Assembly (NCBI GenBank): GCA_000711775.1
Contig: ARYC01001911.1
Span: 1 to 64,000, forward strand
DNA length: 64,000 nucleotides
Direction: 5' to 3'
Origin: Oxytricha trifallax
Lineage: Eukaryota; Ciliophora; Spirotrichea; Sporadotrichida; Oxytrichidae
A program made the translations under genes and the position numbers. Of this stretch, positions 1-10,759 are shown piece by piece. How positions within the stretch are numbered: position 1 is the first letter of the stretch; each line of letters begins with the position of its first letter. Below the pieces are notes generated by a model. That model was given only the letters and a program-made list of their open reading frames with translations. It was not told the origin of the DNA and searched no databases.

Positions 1-480
1 GAAGTGCCAAACAGAGAAGTTCAAGCAGAGTGCAATCAATGCAATAAGATTATGAGGAATGACAAGAAAAAGAAGCACAAGTGTGTAATGACAGACAATC
101 CAACTTTCACAAAGATTGATAAGATACTTAAAGTGTCAATAATGAAGGTAGACCATATGAAAGACTTCCATGTGTGCATATGTGGTTACAAGTCCAGGAG
201 AAAGGACAAACTAAAGCAACATGTATGCAGATTTGAACAATAATGTGCAATATGTTTTAGAGAAATGGCTAAATTGACAATTGTTAAATCAGACTGCTCT
301 CACTTGTAATGCCAATCATGCTTCAATACTTGGCAACTACAAAAGCAATCAACTTGCCCTATTTGCAGAAAAGAGATAGTCGCTTACACAGTCCACGAAC
401 AAAACAAAAAGCCAACTGAAGTCAAGATGAAGAAAAGAAGAAGACAGCAAGTTCCAGACGACTACGATACGCCTATTTGA
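1..480 (+). CDS. RING-finger protein, 5' end outside window
   Basis: Open frame running in from the left edge and ending at TGA, about 159 codons, with TAA/TAG read as Gln. Two short Cys/His clusters come first (CNQC...HKC near residue 11-27 and CICGYKSRRKDKLKQHVC near residue 58-76, the latter C2H2-like). A C3HC4 RING follows: CAIC near residue 82, then CSHLQCQSC near residue 100 and CPIC near residue 120. A basic tail (KKRRRQQ) ends the protein. RING proteins of this layout are usually E3 ubiquitin ligases, so that is the inferred role. The translation crosses several in-frame TAA/TAG codons inside the RING itself, which is good evidence for the Gln code. It lies 0.2 kb upstream of an unknown open frame and 1.6 kb upstream of Helitron 1; it could be element cargo, but nothing proves that. 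Confidence 0.7.
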
Positions 481-704
481 ATACTTAATTAACTACATAG
501 AAATTCAAATAAATTAATATTATCAATAATTTAATAAAAAATTAATCTTTATGAAGATAAAAGGAGATAATTAATATAAAATAATTAATTACATCTTAAT
601 ATTATTAAATTTATTAAAATAATTAGTTTCTATATATTAGATTTATTATTATTTACTAATTATTCCATATATAAGGCAATTTATAATTATAATAATTAAT
701 TAAA

Positions 705-1478
705 ATGGGAACATCTTTTAATTTATAGATTAATCAATTGATTACAAATAACAAATAATGGGAATAGGAGTTCAGAGACAAGCATGAATTGGATTAGGTT
801 AGATTTGATGAAGGATTCTTCAAGTTAAAAATGATTCAGAAACTTATTGTGGTATATGAGGATAAGTATTTCAAGAACGAAGATTTTAAAGATATTTTTC
901 TATTTGCCAAATTACTATGTGAAAACAGAAATCCGGACAACATCAAATACAAATACGAAGTCAATAGTTTGAACATTATGAACAATATCATAAATGAAAA
1001 TGATTTTATTGACAAAGACTTCTTCGAAGAAATTAAGATATTAATATAGAAACGTGAAATCACTTATATCTTCTCAAGAGTCAAGAGAGGAGGAATCCAA
1101 GAATTTGTGAAAAGGATTGAGAATAGATTCACAGATTAGAGCTCGGAGACATTAGCAAGCCTTGTCAAGCAAATGATAGTAGTAATCACATCAAGAAACA
1201 TTATGATATATTGTTCATTGAAGGGTTAAGACAGCAATTCAATAAACCAATAACATGTAATCCAGTTATTAGCCAACTTATTTGTTGTACAAGAGCAATA
1301 CATAAAGACTTCAGTAAACTTTATTAAGTAATTTGCAATAAATCCACAAAAACTTAAAGACTATTTTAGAATAGATCACTTAAGAACTTATAACAAAGTT
1401 CACTTAACCTCAAAGATCAGTTAATAGTAGCATAGCATCTTCTAAAAGAAAACCAAAATCGAACACCAAAATGCCTGA
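705..1478 (+). CDS. Hypothetical protein, 257 codons
   Basis: Frame from ATG to TGA with no TGA in between when TAA/TAG are read as Gln. In DNA this rich in A and T a random frame would be expected to meet TGA every 50-60 codons, so 257 open codons are likely to be coding. The product is charged, rich in Lys, Ile and Asn, with no signal peptide or membrane segment. I recognise no domain. A short stretch around 830-1050 is open even in the standard code. It stands between the RING gene and Helitron 1 on the same strand, so it may be an accessory frame of that element or a host gene. Confidence 0.5.
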
Positions 1479-1532
1479 TATATTTGAGGAGTCTGAAGAG
1501 GAATCAATCAATCATAGTTAAAAAACTAAATA

Positions 1533-1804
1533 ATGGCAGAACAAGATTAGGATGATTAATCTATAAATTTAAGTGAGTAGATAAAGAAGTCACAAACATA
1601 ATTGAGGAAGAAAAGAATTAAGAACCGATCCATGACAGTTAAAACTAATCTATTTCATCAATATTCAGGAGTGTCTTAGAAGCATTGGTCAGTGAAGAAC
1701 TAAATGAGGACTGGCAGAGAAAATACCCTATTAATCAGGATGACTACGAAGATTCATTCATAATGAGGCAAATCAAGGAAGAACTCAATAAAATTAACTA
1801 ATGA
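1533..1804 (+). CDS. Small uncertain open frames, possibly one frameshifted gene
   Basis: Two overlapping frames share this stretch. One opens with ATG at 1533 (MAEQDQDDQSINLSEQ) and runs 77 codons to TGA. Another, in a different frame from about 1660, reads an acidic tail (EELNEDWQRKYPINQDDYED) and ends at TGA 1802-1804. The second half looks more protein-like than the first frame's end, so a single small gene with a frameshift is plausible. No family recognised. Confidence 0.3.
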
Positions 1805-2183
1805 GAAAATATTCAAGAAATAGTTTTTCCTTTAAACAACTTAAAGGTTTTTTTTACTACTTCTTATAAATCCAATTTATAGTTAAATAGTCAAAGTAAT
1901 TATTAATAAACATTATTTCATATTAATATAAAGAATTTTAATCAAACTAAATGAATAAGTAATTATTATTTTGTATTGAAAGTTGAGATTTAATATTAAA
2001 TCTGAGTAAACTTTGACTATTTAAGGCAGCGGATTATAATTAAATACAAAAAACATCATTGAATATGAGACTACGTTTAACAAAAAATGAATCTTCTCAG
2101 AAGGATGAGAATAATCAAATAATTAGGATTTATAAAATCAGGACAATAATACAGACTACAAAATTCATGATATGTAATTAAAA
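1805..2183. other. AT-rich spacer upstream of Helitron 1 frame
   Basis: About 380 bases of low-complexity AT-rich sequence with no convincing frame. It should contain the Helitron 1 promoter and 5' terminus if the element starts here, but I could not identify a TC-type 5' end. Confidence 0.3.
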
Positions 2184-3960
2184 ATGGGCGATGAGAAGGA
2201 AGGATCAGATTAAAGTCAATAGCAAGAATAGCCAATGCAAATAGATACATTAAAAAATAAAAATGAAATATATAATGAACAAAAGTTAGAAAAAGACAGT
2301 ATAGATTTAGTAAGCATTGATTCTGACTTTTTAAATATCATTCAGCAACAAGACTAGCTTAAATTCTCACATGCACTAGCTTTATTTTAATTTAGTCAAA
2401 ATTTAAATATGATTCACTAACAAAAAAGATTTGAAGAGCTATTAGTGTAGTTTTAATAGATGTTATTTTCTTTGCAATTAATGAACAAGTTCTAAATTGT
2501 TTGATAATCAGTTAAAGATATTAATAGGCAATAAAACTACTTAAGCACATCTTACTTAAATAACTATGAATATAATGAAAATAAGAATATCATGTTTGTT
2601 TGTAAAGGGATGCTGAAACATAAGGAACATATGTTGAATAAGATTAAGACATCATTGAATATAGATACAAATAAAAGTTAATCTTTTATGGACAGAATAA
2701 AGTTACAATATAATATTGCACATATATTATTCTATATAAGAGTCAGATCTAACAAATATTTGCCATTATCATAAAATGAAAAAAAATTTGTATAGAAATT
2801 ATTCGATTTTAAGAAGTAAGAATTCGAGTATTGTATCCAAATATTAACAAAAAAAGGGATAATTAAGAAAATATTAGGAATCAATGAAATCAAAAGAAGA
2901 AATCTTTGACAACTATTTAAAGATATATGCTCAGGATTTCTAAAAAATAAGCATTAAAATGTAGAATATATATAAATCTCTTGAATACGATACAGTACTA
3001 TACTATATACAAAAATTTAGAAAATATTAATTGTAAGCCAGCCGATTAAGCAGTAGATTAGAATAAAGTATAAGCGATAAACCTTGCGCATAGTGTGGAT
3101 GCAGATCTTTGCTTATTTCTATAAGAAAGGAAGGCTACGAGAATTAGAAACAATAATGGGAAGGATAAGATCATAATAGAATTTTTATGAATTTGAATAC
3201 AAGATAAAATAAAAAGTAGATAAGGAAGGTAATACAATATATAAGGTTTGTTATTACTGTTGGAAAAATTAACTTAAAATTACCATTCCTGAGAATACTA
3301 TGCCTCAGCCAGAATAGCTAAAGAAGTTAAAAAGCAAAGCAGAATAGGCTTTAATAAGACTTGGATACATCTATTCTTTCATTTAGAACACAGCAACTTT
3401 AGGATATCAAATGATGAAGGGAGATACAAGTTTCAAGGTTTTTAACACTGATGTAGGAATGCATAAACTAGCGTTGTAATACAACTGGATGTAGCATATT
3501 ACACCTGCTTAGAAAGGAAAAGTAGATGAAGCACTTAAATTACTTAAGGATATTAATCACCTGTATCAAAGGGGTGTGTGTACTTATGAACTATGGCCAT
3601 GACTTAGTACAAATGAAAAACTTAAGGATTTTGTATAAAGCGACTAGTTTAAGTGTAGAATAGCAAGAGGATATCATTAGGATTAATTCAATGTTCAAGT
3701 TAAAGAACAAAATGATTTAGATTAAAAAAATGAGGGAGATTAAGAAGATGAGTGGTATGTAGTACCTTCAGAAACTCAGAACATGGTCATGAATTATATA
3801 ATGTAAAAGATTTAAGAAGACTCGCTGCTTTTGAAGAATACGTTGAATCTGACAATTAAAAAGAAATACTTAAAGATATACAAGAAAAATTTAAGGATGA
3901 CGACAAAGACAATTAGAAAAAAGTAAAGAAAAATTTAGTATATAATGCGATAAATTTATA
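2184..3960 (+). CDS. Helitron 1 N-terminal region (upstream of Rep)
   Basis: Opens with ATG at 2184 (MGDEKEGSDQSQQQEQPMQ). It is rich in Gln, Lys and Asp and leads through frame changes into a segment around 3,260-3,700 with CYYCWKN and a well-formed mixed sequence (KVFNTDVGMHKLALQYNW). The equivalent region of Helitron 2 also precedes its EEMLFPTLFPTG motif, with a CxxC in both. That shared position supports a conserved N-terminal part of the transposase rather than an unrelated gene. Function beyond that is unknown. Confidence 0.5.
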
Positions 3961-5930
3961 GAAGAGAAACTGTTTCCAACACTCTTTCCTACTGGTCATG
4001 GAGGATTTAACTCCTCTTATTATGGTACAGGAATTACTATAACTTAATATGCGAAGATGAAACTTTTAAGCTGTAGAGCTGAATTTAGAGAACATTATGA
4101 CTTCGTATTTTGGTTATTTGATAGAAAAAGAAAAGAAAAAATGATATCTTTTAGTAGAGGGGTAAAATCAGTACATCCAAACCAACACAAAGTACCACTT
4201 ACAGCTAAGGATATACTTACACAAAAAGACTGTGGTGAAGTAAGAGCTTATTATCGGACACATAGATTATTACATTAACAAGTTGGAACTTCAGCTTATT
4301 ACTCATCAAAAGGACAAGAATTACTAGCAATGTTAGAGGAAGGATACAAGAAATACAGATTTAGATTCCCTCATTTATTTATTACACTAACATACAACGA
4401 AAATGATGAATACTTACTTAGACTAAAAGCTTAACATAGAGGACTTTTCTGGAATGATGCAATGGCTTCAGTTTCAAACTTTTACTTAAAAAGTAGATTA
4501 GCGATGTAGATTATTAATGGTAGTGACAAGAGCCCAGCAATATTTGGTAAAGTAGTTATGAGCTTTGAAAGATATGAATTTCAAATAAGAGGACCACCTC
4601 ACTTACATGTATTAATTTGGTTAGATTTAGAAGATGCAAAGAGACTTCTAAATGGATACACAGTGTAAGCTTGCATTCCAGATCATGATAATGAACTTGC
4701 ACAGCTAGTAAAGAAGTTAATGAAGAATGAATGTAGAGAAGGAAGATGTTAATAAAAAGATGAAGAAAAGAAGTGTAAATGCAGTTATCCTTAATAACTT
4801 AGCTAGAACGACAAAGTAGAAATGATTACTTCATTTATAATAGACTTACTGAAGACGAGAGATGGATAGCACCTTATAATCCTTTGCTTCTTAAATTTAT
4901 GAAATCAAGTTGTTGGATGACAAAGAGAATCAGTGCAATACATTATCAAGTATGTTTCAAAGAGAAAGCCAACTATGTTAGGGAAGTTAGTTTTCTAATA
5001 TGACAAAGAAGCTCAAAGATAAGTTCTTAAACATCTAAAATTAGAAGTAGTAAGTATTTGTGAAGCTTATTGGATTTTGCTAAGACTTCCTCTGGTTATT
5101 AGAAAGCCAGCTGGCATACATTACCATGTTGCACTACCAGGAAATAAAATAAGGATGATTAAGGAAGATGAAATGCTAGCAGAACTTGGCAAAGATACAG
5201 AAGATATATTTTAGAATGGACCCCTTGAATATTACTACAACAGACCCATTATTCATGATGGACTTACATTATTTTAATTTTTAAGAGAATATGGTTATAT
5301 AAGAGGTATGAAGAAAGTACCTAAAACAGCAACTAGAGTATCAGAGAGCAATACAAAATAATTCAAAGGAGTTTGGTACTTTAAGAGAGCAAAGCCTTAC
5401 ATATTATGAACAAACAAATTATTTCCAAGTGATGGTGAGGTATACTTCTACAAAATATATTTAGAAAATATTGCACACAGAACTTATACTAAATTTCACA
5501 CAGATAATAAATAAAAGAGCTGGTACATTAAACTTTTATTAAATGACTTACTACCAATGAGAAAAGATTATGATTAAGACTCTTTAACATACCTTTGGAA
5601 AGTATCAAAGATTTCCAGACTAATACTACAATAAATGCTTTTGGATTTGCTTAAGGACAACACATTATCCAAAGATTAAAATTAAAACGTTTTAAAGCAA
5701 AAATGTGCAATAGATTTAGAAATGGAAAATGAAATATTTGATTTACAAGAAATAAAAGAAATAGAATAAAATGCTAAACAATCAAAGACGAAGACAGACT
5801 ATTAATCATTAGAGTTCCTTTAAGAATATGTTGACAAGAATGAGACGAAAAATATTTTAAAAAGACCTTTGACTACAGTCCAAGAGCAGAAGCTATACTT
5901 GTGATGTACATTCAAAACAATATCTTAAAC
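3961..5930 (+). CDS. Helitron 1 Rep (HUH endonuclease) domain
   Basis: Nicks and joins single strands at the element ends in rolling-circle transposition (family knowledge). Seen here: LFPTLFPTGHGG, then YAKMKLLSCRAEFREHYDF (the helitron_like_N signature, repeated almost residue for residue in Helitron 2), FITLTYNENDE, EFQIRGPPHLHVLIWL (HUH: H-L-H), CKCSYPQQ, RWIAPYNPLLLKF and the Tyr-bearing HY/KYVSK segment. After it comes a spacer with an in-frame TGA near 5,406 and the approach to the helicase. At least two frame changes are needed in about 650 codons, so the protein is not made whole from this copy. Confidence 0.75.
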
Positions 5931-5959
5931 AACTTACTTAGCAGAGATCAAATAGGTTG

Positions 5960-7200
5960 CTTATCCTATATCTATGATAAGATATTCATTCAACATAAAT
6001 AATGTCTTGTATTAATCACAGGAGGAGCTGGTAATGGAAAGAGTCATATGATAAAACTTTTGCATGCTTTCTTTGTATATGTAATGGGATATAACGTAGC
6101 ACTTACAGCATCAACAGGAATAGCAGTAGGAAACATCAATGGGCAAACAATTCATTCACTTATGAAGATACATGAGAAGATGAAAGAAATGAAACACATA
6201 GATCCACTATCAGAACTACAGAAGACAAAACAAAGCATTTAAGTACTGATCATTGATGAAGTTTCTCTTCTAACAGAGTCAAGTTTCAACAAAATAGAAG
6301 CAACGTGCAAAGTATCTGAACTAAGAAGCTTCTCAAGATAAAATATTTTAGGAGGCAAAGCACATTATCCTATGTGGAGATTTATTATAAACATAGTGTG
6401 AGGGTACAGCTTAATAAGAAAAAACATTATAAAATTGCATGTGCTATGGTGAAATATTCTAGTGAAATTTTGAGTGGATAATTCTAAATAAAACTTTTGG
6501 TAGAATTAAGATGTAGACTTTTTAACGCTTCAAAGAATCAGAGAGAATAAATACCTCCCATATGATATTGATGTACTTAAACATGGAGAAGTTGATGAGG
6601 CTCATCAATCGATCAATGAAATTATTACTAATCCTGAGTATCATGTAATAGTGGGCAAGAAGTTTTAGGTACCAGAATATAACAAGTATGTGAATCAAAT
6701 AAAAAAAGTTAATGAAGTGGTTATGATCGATTCATAAGATTATAGAATAGAAGGTGATAATATAACGAGTATTAAGAAAGATAGCATTGATGAAGAGGAT
6801 ATCAGAATGATTAAAAGACTAAATTAGTCCAAGCATGTTAACTTGTCTTAATTAGTTTAATTTCACATTAATGGAAAGATCACGATTACTAGAAACTTTG
6901 ATTTGCACTTCCACATGGCGAATGGATAGATAGCTACCCTTCTAGGACAAAACAATAAGTATTTAAAAATAAAGAATTAAAAGACAGGAGACATTCGATA
7001 TTTAGGTCGGCATCAAGATAAAATACTTTATGAAGGTAATGATGTAAAGTTATAAAGAAATCAGTTTGCAGCAGTAGAAGCATATGGAAGCACAATACAC
7101 AAGCCATATTGACTTACATTCAAAGGTATATTCATAGATTGCAGTTAAATATTTGGCAAAGGACATGTTAGAAGCATACAGTAACAAGGGAAAAAACTGG
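5960..7200 (+). CDS. Helitron 1 PIF1-family DNA helicase
   Basis: 5'-3' helicase thought to unwind the transferred strand. Walker A reads ITGGAGNGKSHMIK near 6,020. Motif Ia follows (ALTASTGIAVGNINGQTIHS), then Walker B LIIDEVSLL near 6,247. A GGK...LCGDLLQ segment near 6,353-6,392 fits motif III after a frame change. The C-terminal motif reads AVEAYGSTIHKPY near 7,075, close to the PIF1 consensus ATTIHKxQG. Between motif III and the C-terminus the reading frame is patchy. Same arrangement as Helitron 2 on the other strand. Confidence 0.75.
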
Positions 7201-7699
7201 ATTAATCACATAAAAAGATTAGAAGATAATAACGTTGTTTAGATAATACTTGATTAACTTGATTAAAAAATAAAAAGTTATGATTAAGAAAAGATTCAAA
7301 AAATATATAACAAACTTAAAGATGTCGATCTTAATTTAATAATAGAATCTGGTTATCAAAGACTCTTCAAGACAGACAAAGAACAAGAGTAGTTGTAAGA
7401 ACATTAAGAAGAAAATAAAGAACCAGAACTAATTTAAAAGATTGAGAATCTTTCCAAAAAACGATAATAATAATAATAACCTGAAAGTGTAGTAAGAATG
7501 ATGAGTTCAGTGATGACAGTGGCCCAAAGGATGACAGTCCATATGAAAGTTACAAGAGTAACTATGAAAGTTAATACGGTGGACCAAGAGATGATACTTC
7601 ACTTGAAAGCTAGGAAGATGAACCAATTAGTTATAGCAGCGAATCTTAATTAGAATCCTCTGAATAAGATGATGAAGATAATGGCTTAAACACTCTTAT

Positions 7700-10600
7700 A
7701 AAAGACTTGTTGTAACATATTCAGTAATCACCTCAAAAACAAATGCTAATCACTAAATCAGTTGTGAAAGTTAATCCATTCTTAGTCAACCATCCAGTGC
7801 AACAGTAAAATTCATTCCAAGCAGCAATCAACCAGCAAAGATTCCTTTTTATCAGATAGTACAACAATTCATGCATACATGACTCACTAATGCATATATT
7901 CTACTTTGGGATCCCACCAACAATTCTGGAATTTCCGAGCGTTCCAGAATCATTCTGGAACGCTAGAATTAAAAATTTTATTATGAATACATGATTACAA
8001 TTTTTTATTGAAAATCCTAAAAATGATTTGTAATTTTAGATTTTTCTCATGACTTTAGGTTTAAAAATAATAATTTTATATTTTTTATATGTTTCAATTT
8101 TTCCATTTTCCTGAAATTTTCTTGTGAGTTTTTATTTTATAACTTAAAAAATTTAGAATCGCATCAAATCGTTTAAATTTTATCATATTTTTTTCTCATT
8201 TATAATATTCTATTATTTTTTATGTGCAAATAAGATTTCGAATAATTCTTCGAATTTTGTATATAATAAAAAATATAAATAACTCTCATAATTGCTAAAC
8301 TAGTAAAATTATACTTACACTATATGATTATTAAATAAATTACGAAAAAAAAAATAAATTTATATTCTTCATGCTTAAAACAGCTTATAAATTTAAGTCT
8401 CTAAGGATTCATATAAAAGAGATATCATAGACAAGTTCACATACTGTGTTAACATTCTATATTAAAAGTATATTTTTCACTCATATTATTGATAGTTATT
8501 AAGTTAATTACTTGGTAGAATATCAACTTATAGTTGTCAAATTTTATTTCTTTCTTTAAATAATAGTAAATGAATTTTTTCTTTATTCTATTAAAAATAA
8601 ATTATATGATTTTTAAACCATTAATTACAAAAAATATAAAAACAAAATAAAGATATATAAGTTCCTTTATTTTTTAATTTAATCATGTGGTGTTCTAGAG
8701 AAAATGACCAGAGAAAACATACGAAGTAGCGAAAAACCACATGTGTCCTACCCAAGGCAATCGGTGAACATGCACGGTGTGAAACTAGTCAGTCAAGTAG
8801 ATGGGGCAACTTCCTCTTGGACAGATAAAATTGGATTGCCAAAAGTCAAAGTATAAATGTTTGATTATCTCTATCTGGTTGACTTAACCCTAGTATTAAT
8901 TTCCGTTCAGTATTAAATAATAATAATAATAATGATCATATCTGTTATTAAATGGTTAACTCTTCTTCATTGCGATTACAAGAAATTATAATTGAGGAAC
9001 TTTTCTGTTCAATTCTATCAATATTTTAAATTCTTCAAGTATTAATGTTTAATCATTAAATAGTTGTAAACTTACATATCATTGCAGAAGTTGTTGAGCT
9101 TTCGAAGAATTTATATTTAACATTCAAGATTTCGCAATTTTAATTTGAAGTACCTTATTTAATTTACTAATTAAAAAGCAGTAAAGGAATCGGACTTTAT
9201 ACAATATTTTTAATAAGAGGTTGTATATTAAAGTATATTATTATATAAGTTAAGTTGCCCAAGAAAAGAGTAATCGATTGTGTTAATAACATCATCATAA
9301 AAATATAATTGGATATTATCTTTTAACTAGAAGTACAATAATTGAAAGTGATTATATATTATAATGGAACTTATATCCGATTACTAAAGAAATATAGAAA
9401 TACGATAGTAAGATAGTACCTGGAGTTTATATAACAGCTATTAGAATAGAGAACTCTTGAAAACATCTAAAATGCTTAAGAAATATATATAGTGGATTAA
9501 TTACAGTCTAAATTTGTCTAAGAGTTCTTAGATGAACTTCTAATAAGAAATGCCGAGAATTAAATGATAATAGAGATATTAACTAATTGATTACTAAATT
9601 AATAATAGTAATATCAATGATATAAATTGGGAAATTTGTTGTTTTTTGTCAAATGAATTAATTAAATAAATAAAAATAATGTTTTTAGTGCAATAATATC
9701 TGTTAAAGATTTTTTTATCATTATTGTAAATGAAACTTCCCCAAAATTATTTTTTACTTTCATTTATATTAAATGAAAAAAAATTATTATATTGTATAAA
9801 AAATTTATGTAAAAAAATTAACCACCAGCGATTCCAGAATAATTCTGGAATTCCAGCATGATTTAGGAACGATCGGAAATTCCAGAATTGTGGGGGGTAT
9901 CCCTACTTTGGAATCTACAACAAAAATTAAGAAATCAAGTCAAATTAAGTAAACTAGTGTTTAAGACCATTAGTACAAAGTTGCACAGAACTAGACAGAA
10001 TCAATAAGAACAAGGAGTTTCCACAGTCAAATGATTTTTATGAATTGTGTGAAAGACAAATTAGAGCAGTATAACCTCTAAGAAGATAGATTGGTGGAAG
10101 ATTTTATCACTTTGGTGATATAGAAAATTACTTCAAATAATCAAATCATTTCAAAGTAAGAATTAACAAAAGAGAATGGTGTAGCCTTGTACTTGCCAAT
10201 ATGATGATACAGTAAATGAAGAATAAGCAAGTATCGAACTACAGTAACTTGTTAACAATGACATTAGCCAATCAGTAATAGGATCACTTCAAGAAACAGA
10301 TTTAATATGTGATCAATGTAATTAACAAACAATGACAAGAGAAAAGACTATAGTATTAGCTCCAGAATTCTTGATAGTTAATAGTTTTATGGCTGAACCA
10401 GTGTAAATAACAGTTAACATCAACATTCAACAAGACTTATTTGATGGAACATAAGCTGTATATGAGATAATTGGAATAATATATTTTGCATTCAGAACAG
10501 GACCATTATCAATAGCAGACCACTTTACTTCAATATTAAGAGATGGAGTTCACAATGATGGAGGACAGATGAATGGAAGGTGGTTTTATAATGGTAAACT

Positions 10601-10721
10601 TACAAACAATGCAAGAAATGTTCACAAAGCATTTGACAACTCAAACAACTTAAACATAGGTCCTAACCCCCCAAGACATACCTTGATACCTTAGATAATC
10701 TTTTATAATAGAATAAACTGA
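7700..10721 (+). CDS. Helitron 1 ubiquitin-hydrolase (USP/UCH)-like domain, split by insertion
   Basis: The last part of the Helitron protein resembles a C19-type deubiquitinase. A Cys box, NSCIHDSLMHIFYFG, ends at the insertion point near 7,908 and continues with GIYNKN at 9,911. A CxxC pair (CDQC) lies near 10,310. A His-type box, YEIIGIIYFAF... then DHFTSILRDG and GRWFYNG, lies near 10,460-10,600. Canonical USPs have NxGNTCYLNS, CxxC knuckles and GHYxAY..W. The spacing and order agree, although DHF replaces GHY. The independent Helitron 2 carries the same set, which makes chance unlikely. Ends with TGA at 10,719. Activity is not established. Confidence 0.6.
7909..9902. mobile_element. Non-autonomous inverted-repeat element, 1,994 bp, exact 8-bp TSD
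   Basis: Flanked by CTACTTTG at 7,901-7,908 and 9,903-9,910. Ends are GGATCCCACCAACAATTCTGG and the inverse of CCAGAATTGTGGGGGGTATCC. Both ends carry repeated ATTCTGGAA-type motifs for about 60-80 bp. The interior is AT-rich and non-coding apart from the GC-richer patch at 8,690-8,930. An 8-bp duplication fits hAT- or P-like transposases; the family is unknown. It sits exactly in the Cys box of the Helitron 1 protease-like domain; removing it with one CTACTTTG copy joins FYFG to IYNK. Confidence 0.85.
8690..8930 (+). repeat. GC-richer patch with (AAT)n tail inside the 1,994-bp element
   Basis: About 230 bp noticeably richer in G and C than its surroundings, ending in five AAT units followed by GATCAT near 8,920. 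The patch has no frame. A discrete patch with a simple-repeat tail resembles a SINE or a retrocopied small RNA, but I could not identify clear A and B boxes or match a known RNA. Confidence 0.3.
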
Positions 10722-10759
10722 TAAAAAATAATAAATGCATAAGCATGATATAAAACACA

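Larger units (their letters stand above)
2184..10721 (+). mobile_element. Helitron 1 (Rep-PIF1 helicase plus ubiquitin-hydrolase-like domain)
   Basis: Rolling-circle DNA transposon. In order: a Gln-rich N-terminal region; the Helitron N-terminal domain (EEKLFPTLFPTGHGG near 3,960); Rep with FITLTYNE near 4,380 and the HUH motif in RGPPHLHVLIWL near 4,600; a putative Tyr motif in HYQ-KYVSK near 4,950; PIF1 helicase from about 6,010; and a Cys/His protease-like domain from about 7,840 to TGA at 10,719-10,721. Reading needs TAA/TAG as Gln, several frame changes and at least one in-frame TGA near 5,406, so this copy is decayed. A 1,994-bp inverted-repeat element interrupts its 3' part. Terminal TC/CTRR ends were not found, so the outer limits are those of the coding region. 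Confidence 0.8.

Noticed and set aside
2184-10721. Polinton/Maverick-type element
   Set aside because: No DNA polymerase B, integrase, packaging ATPase or capsid signs; Rep HUH and PIF1 identify a Helitron.
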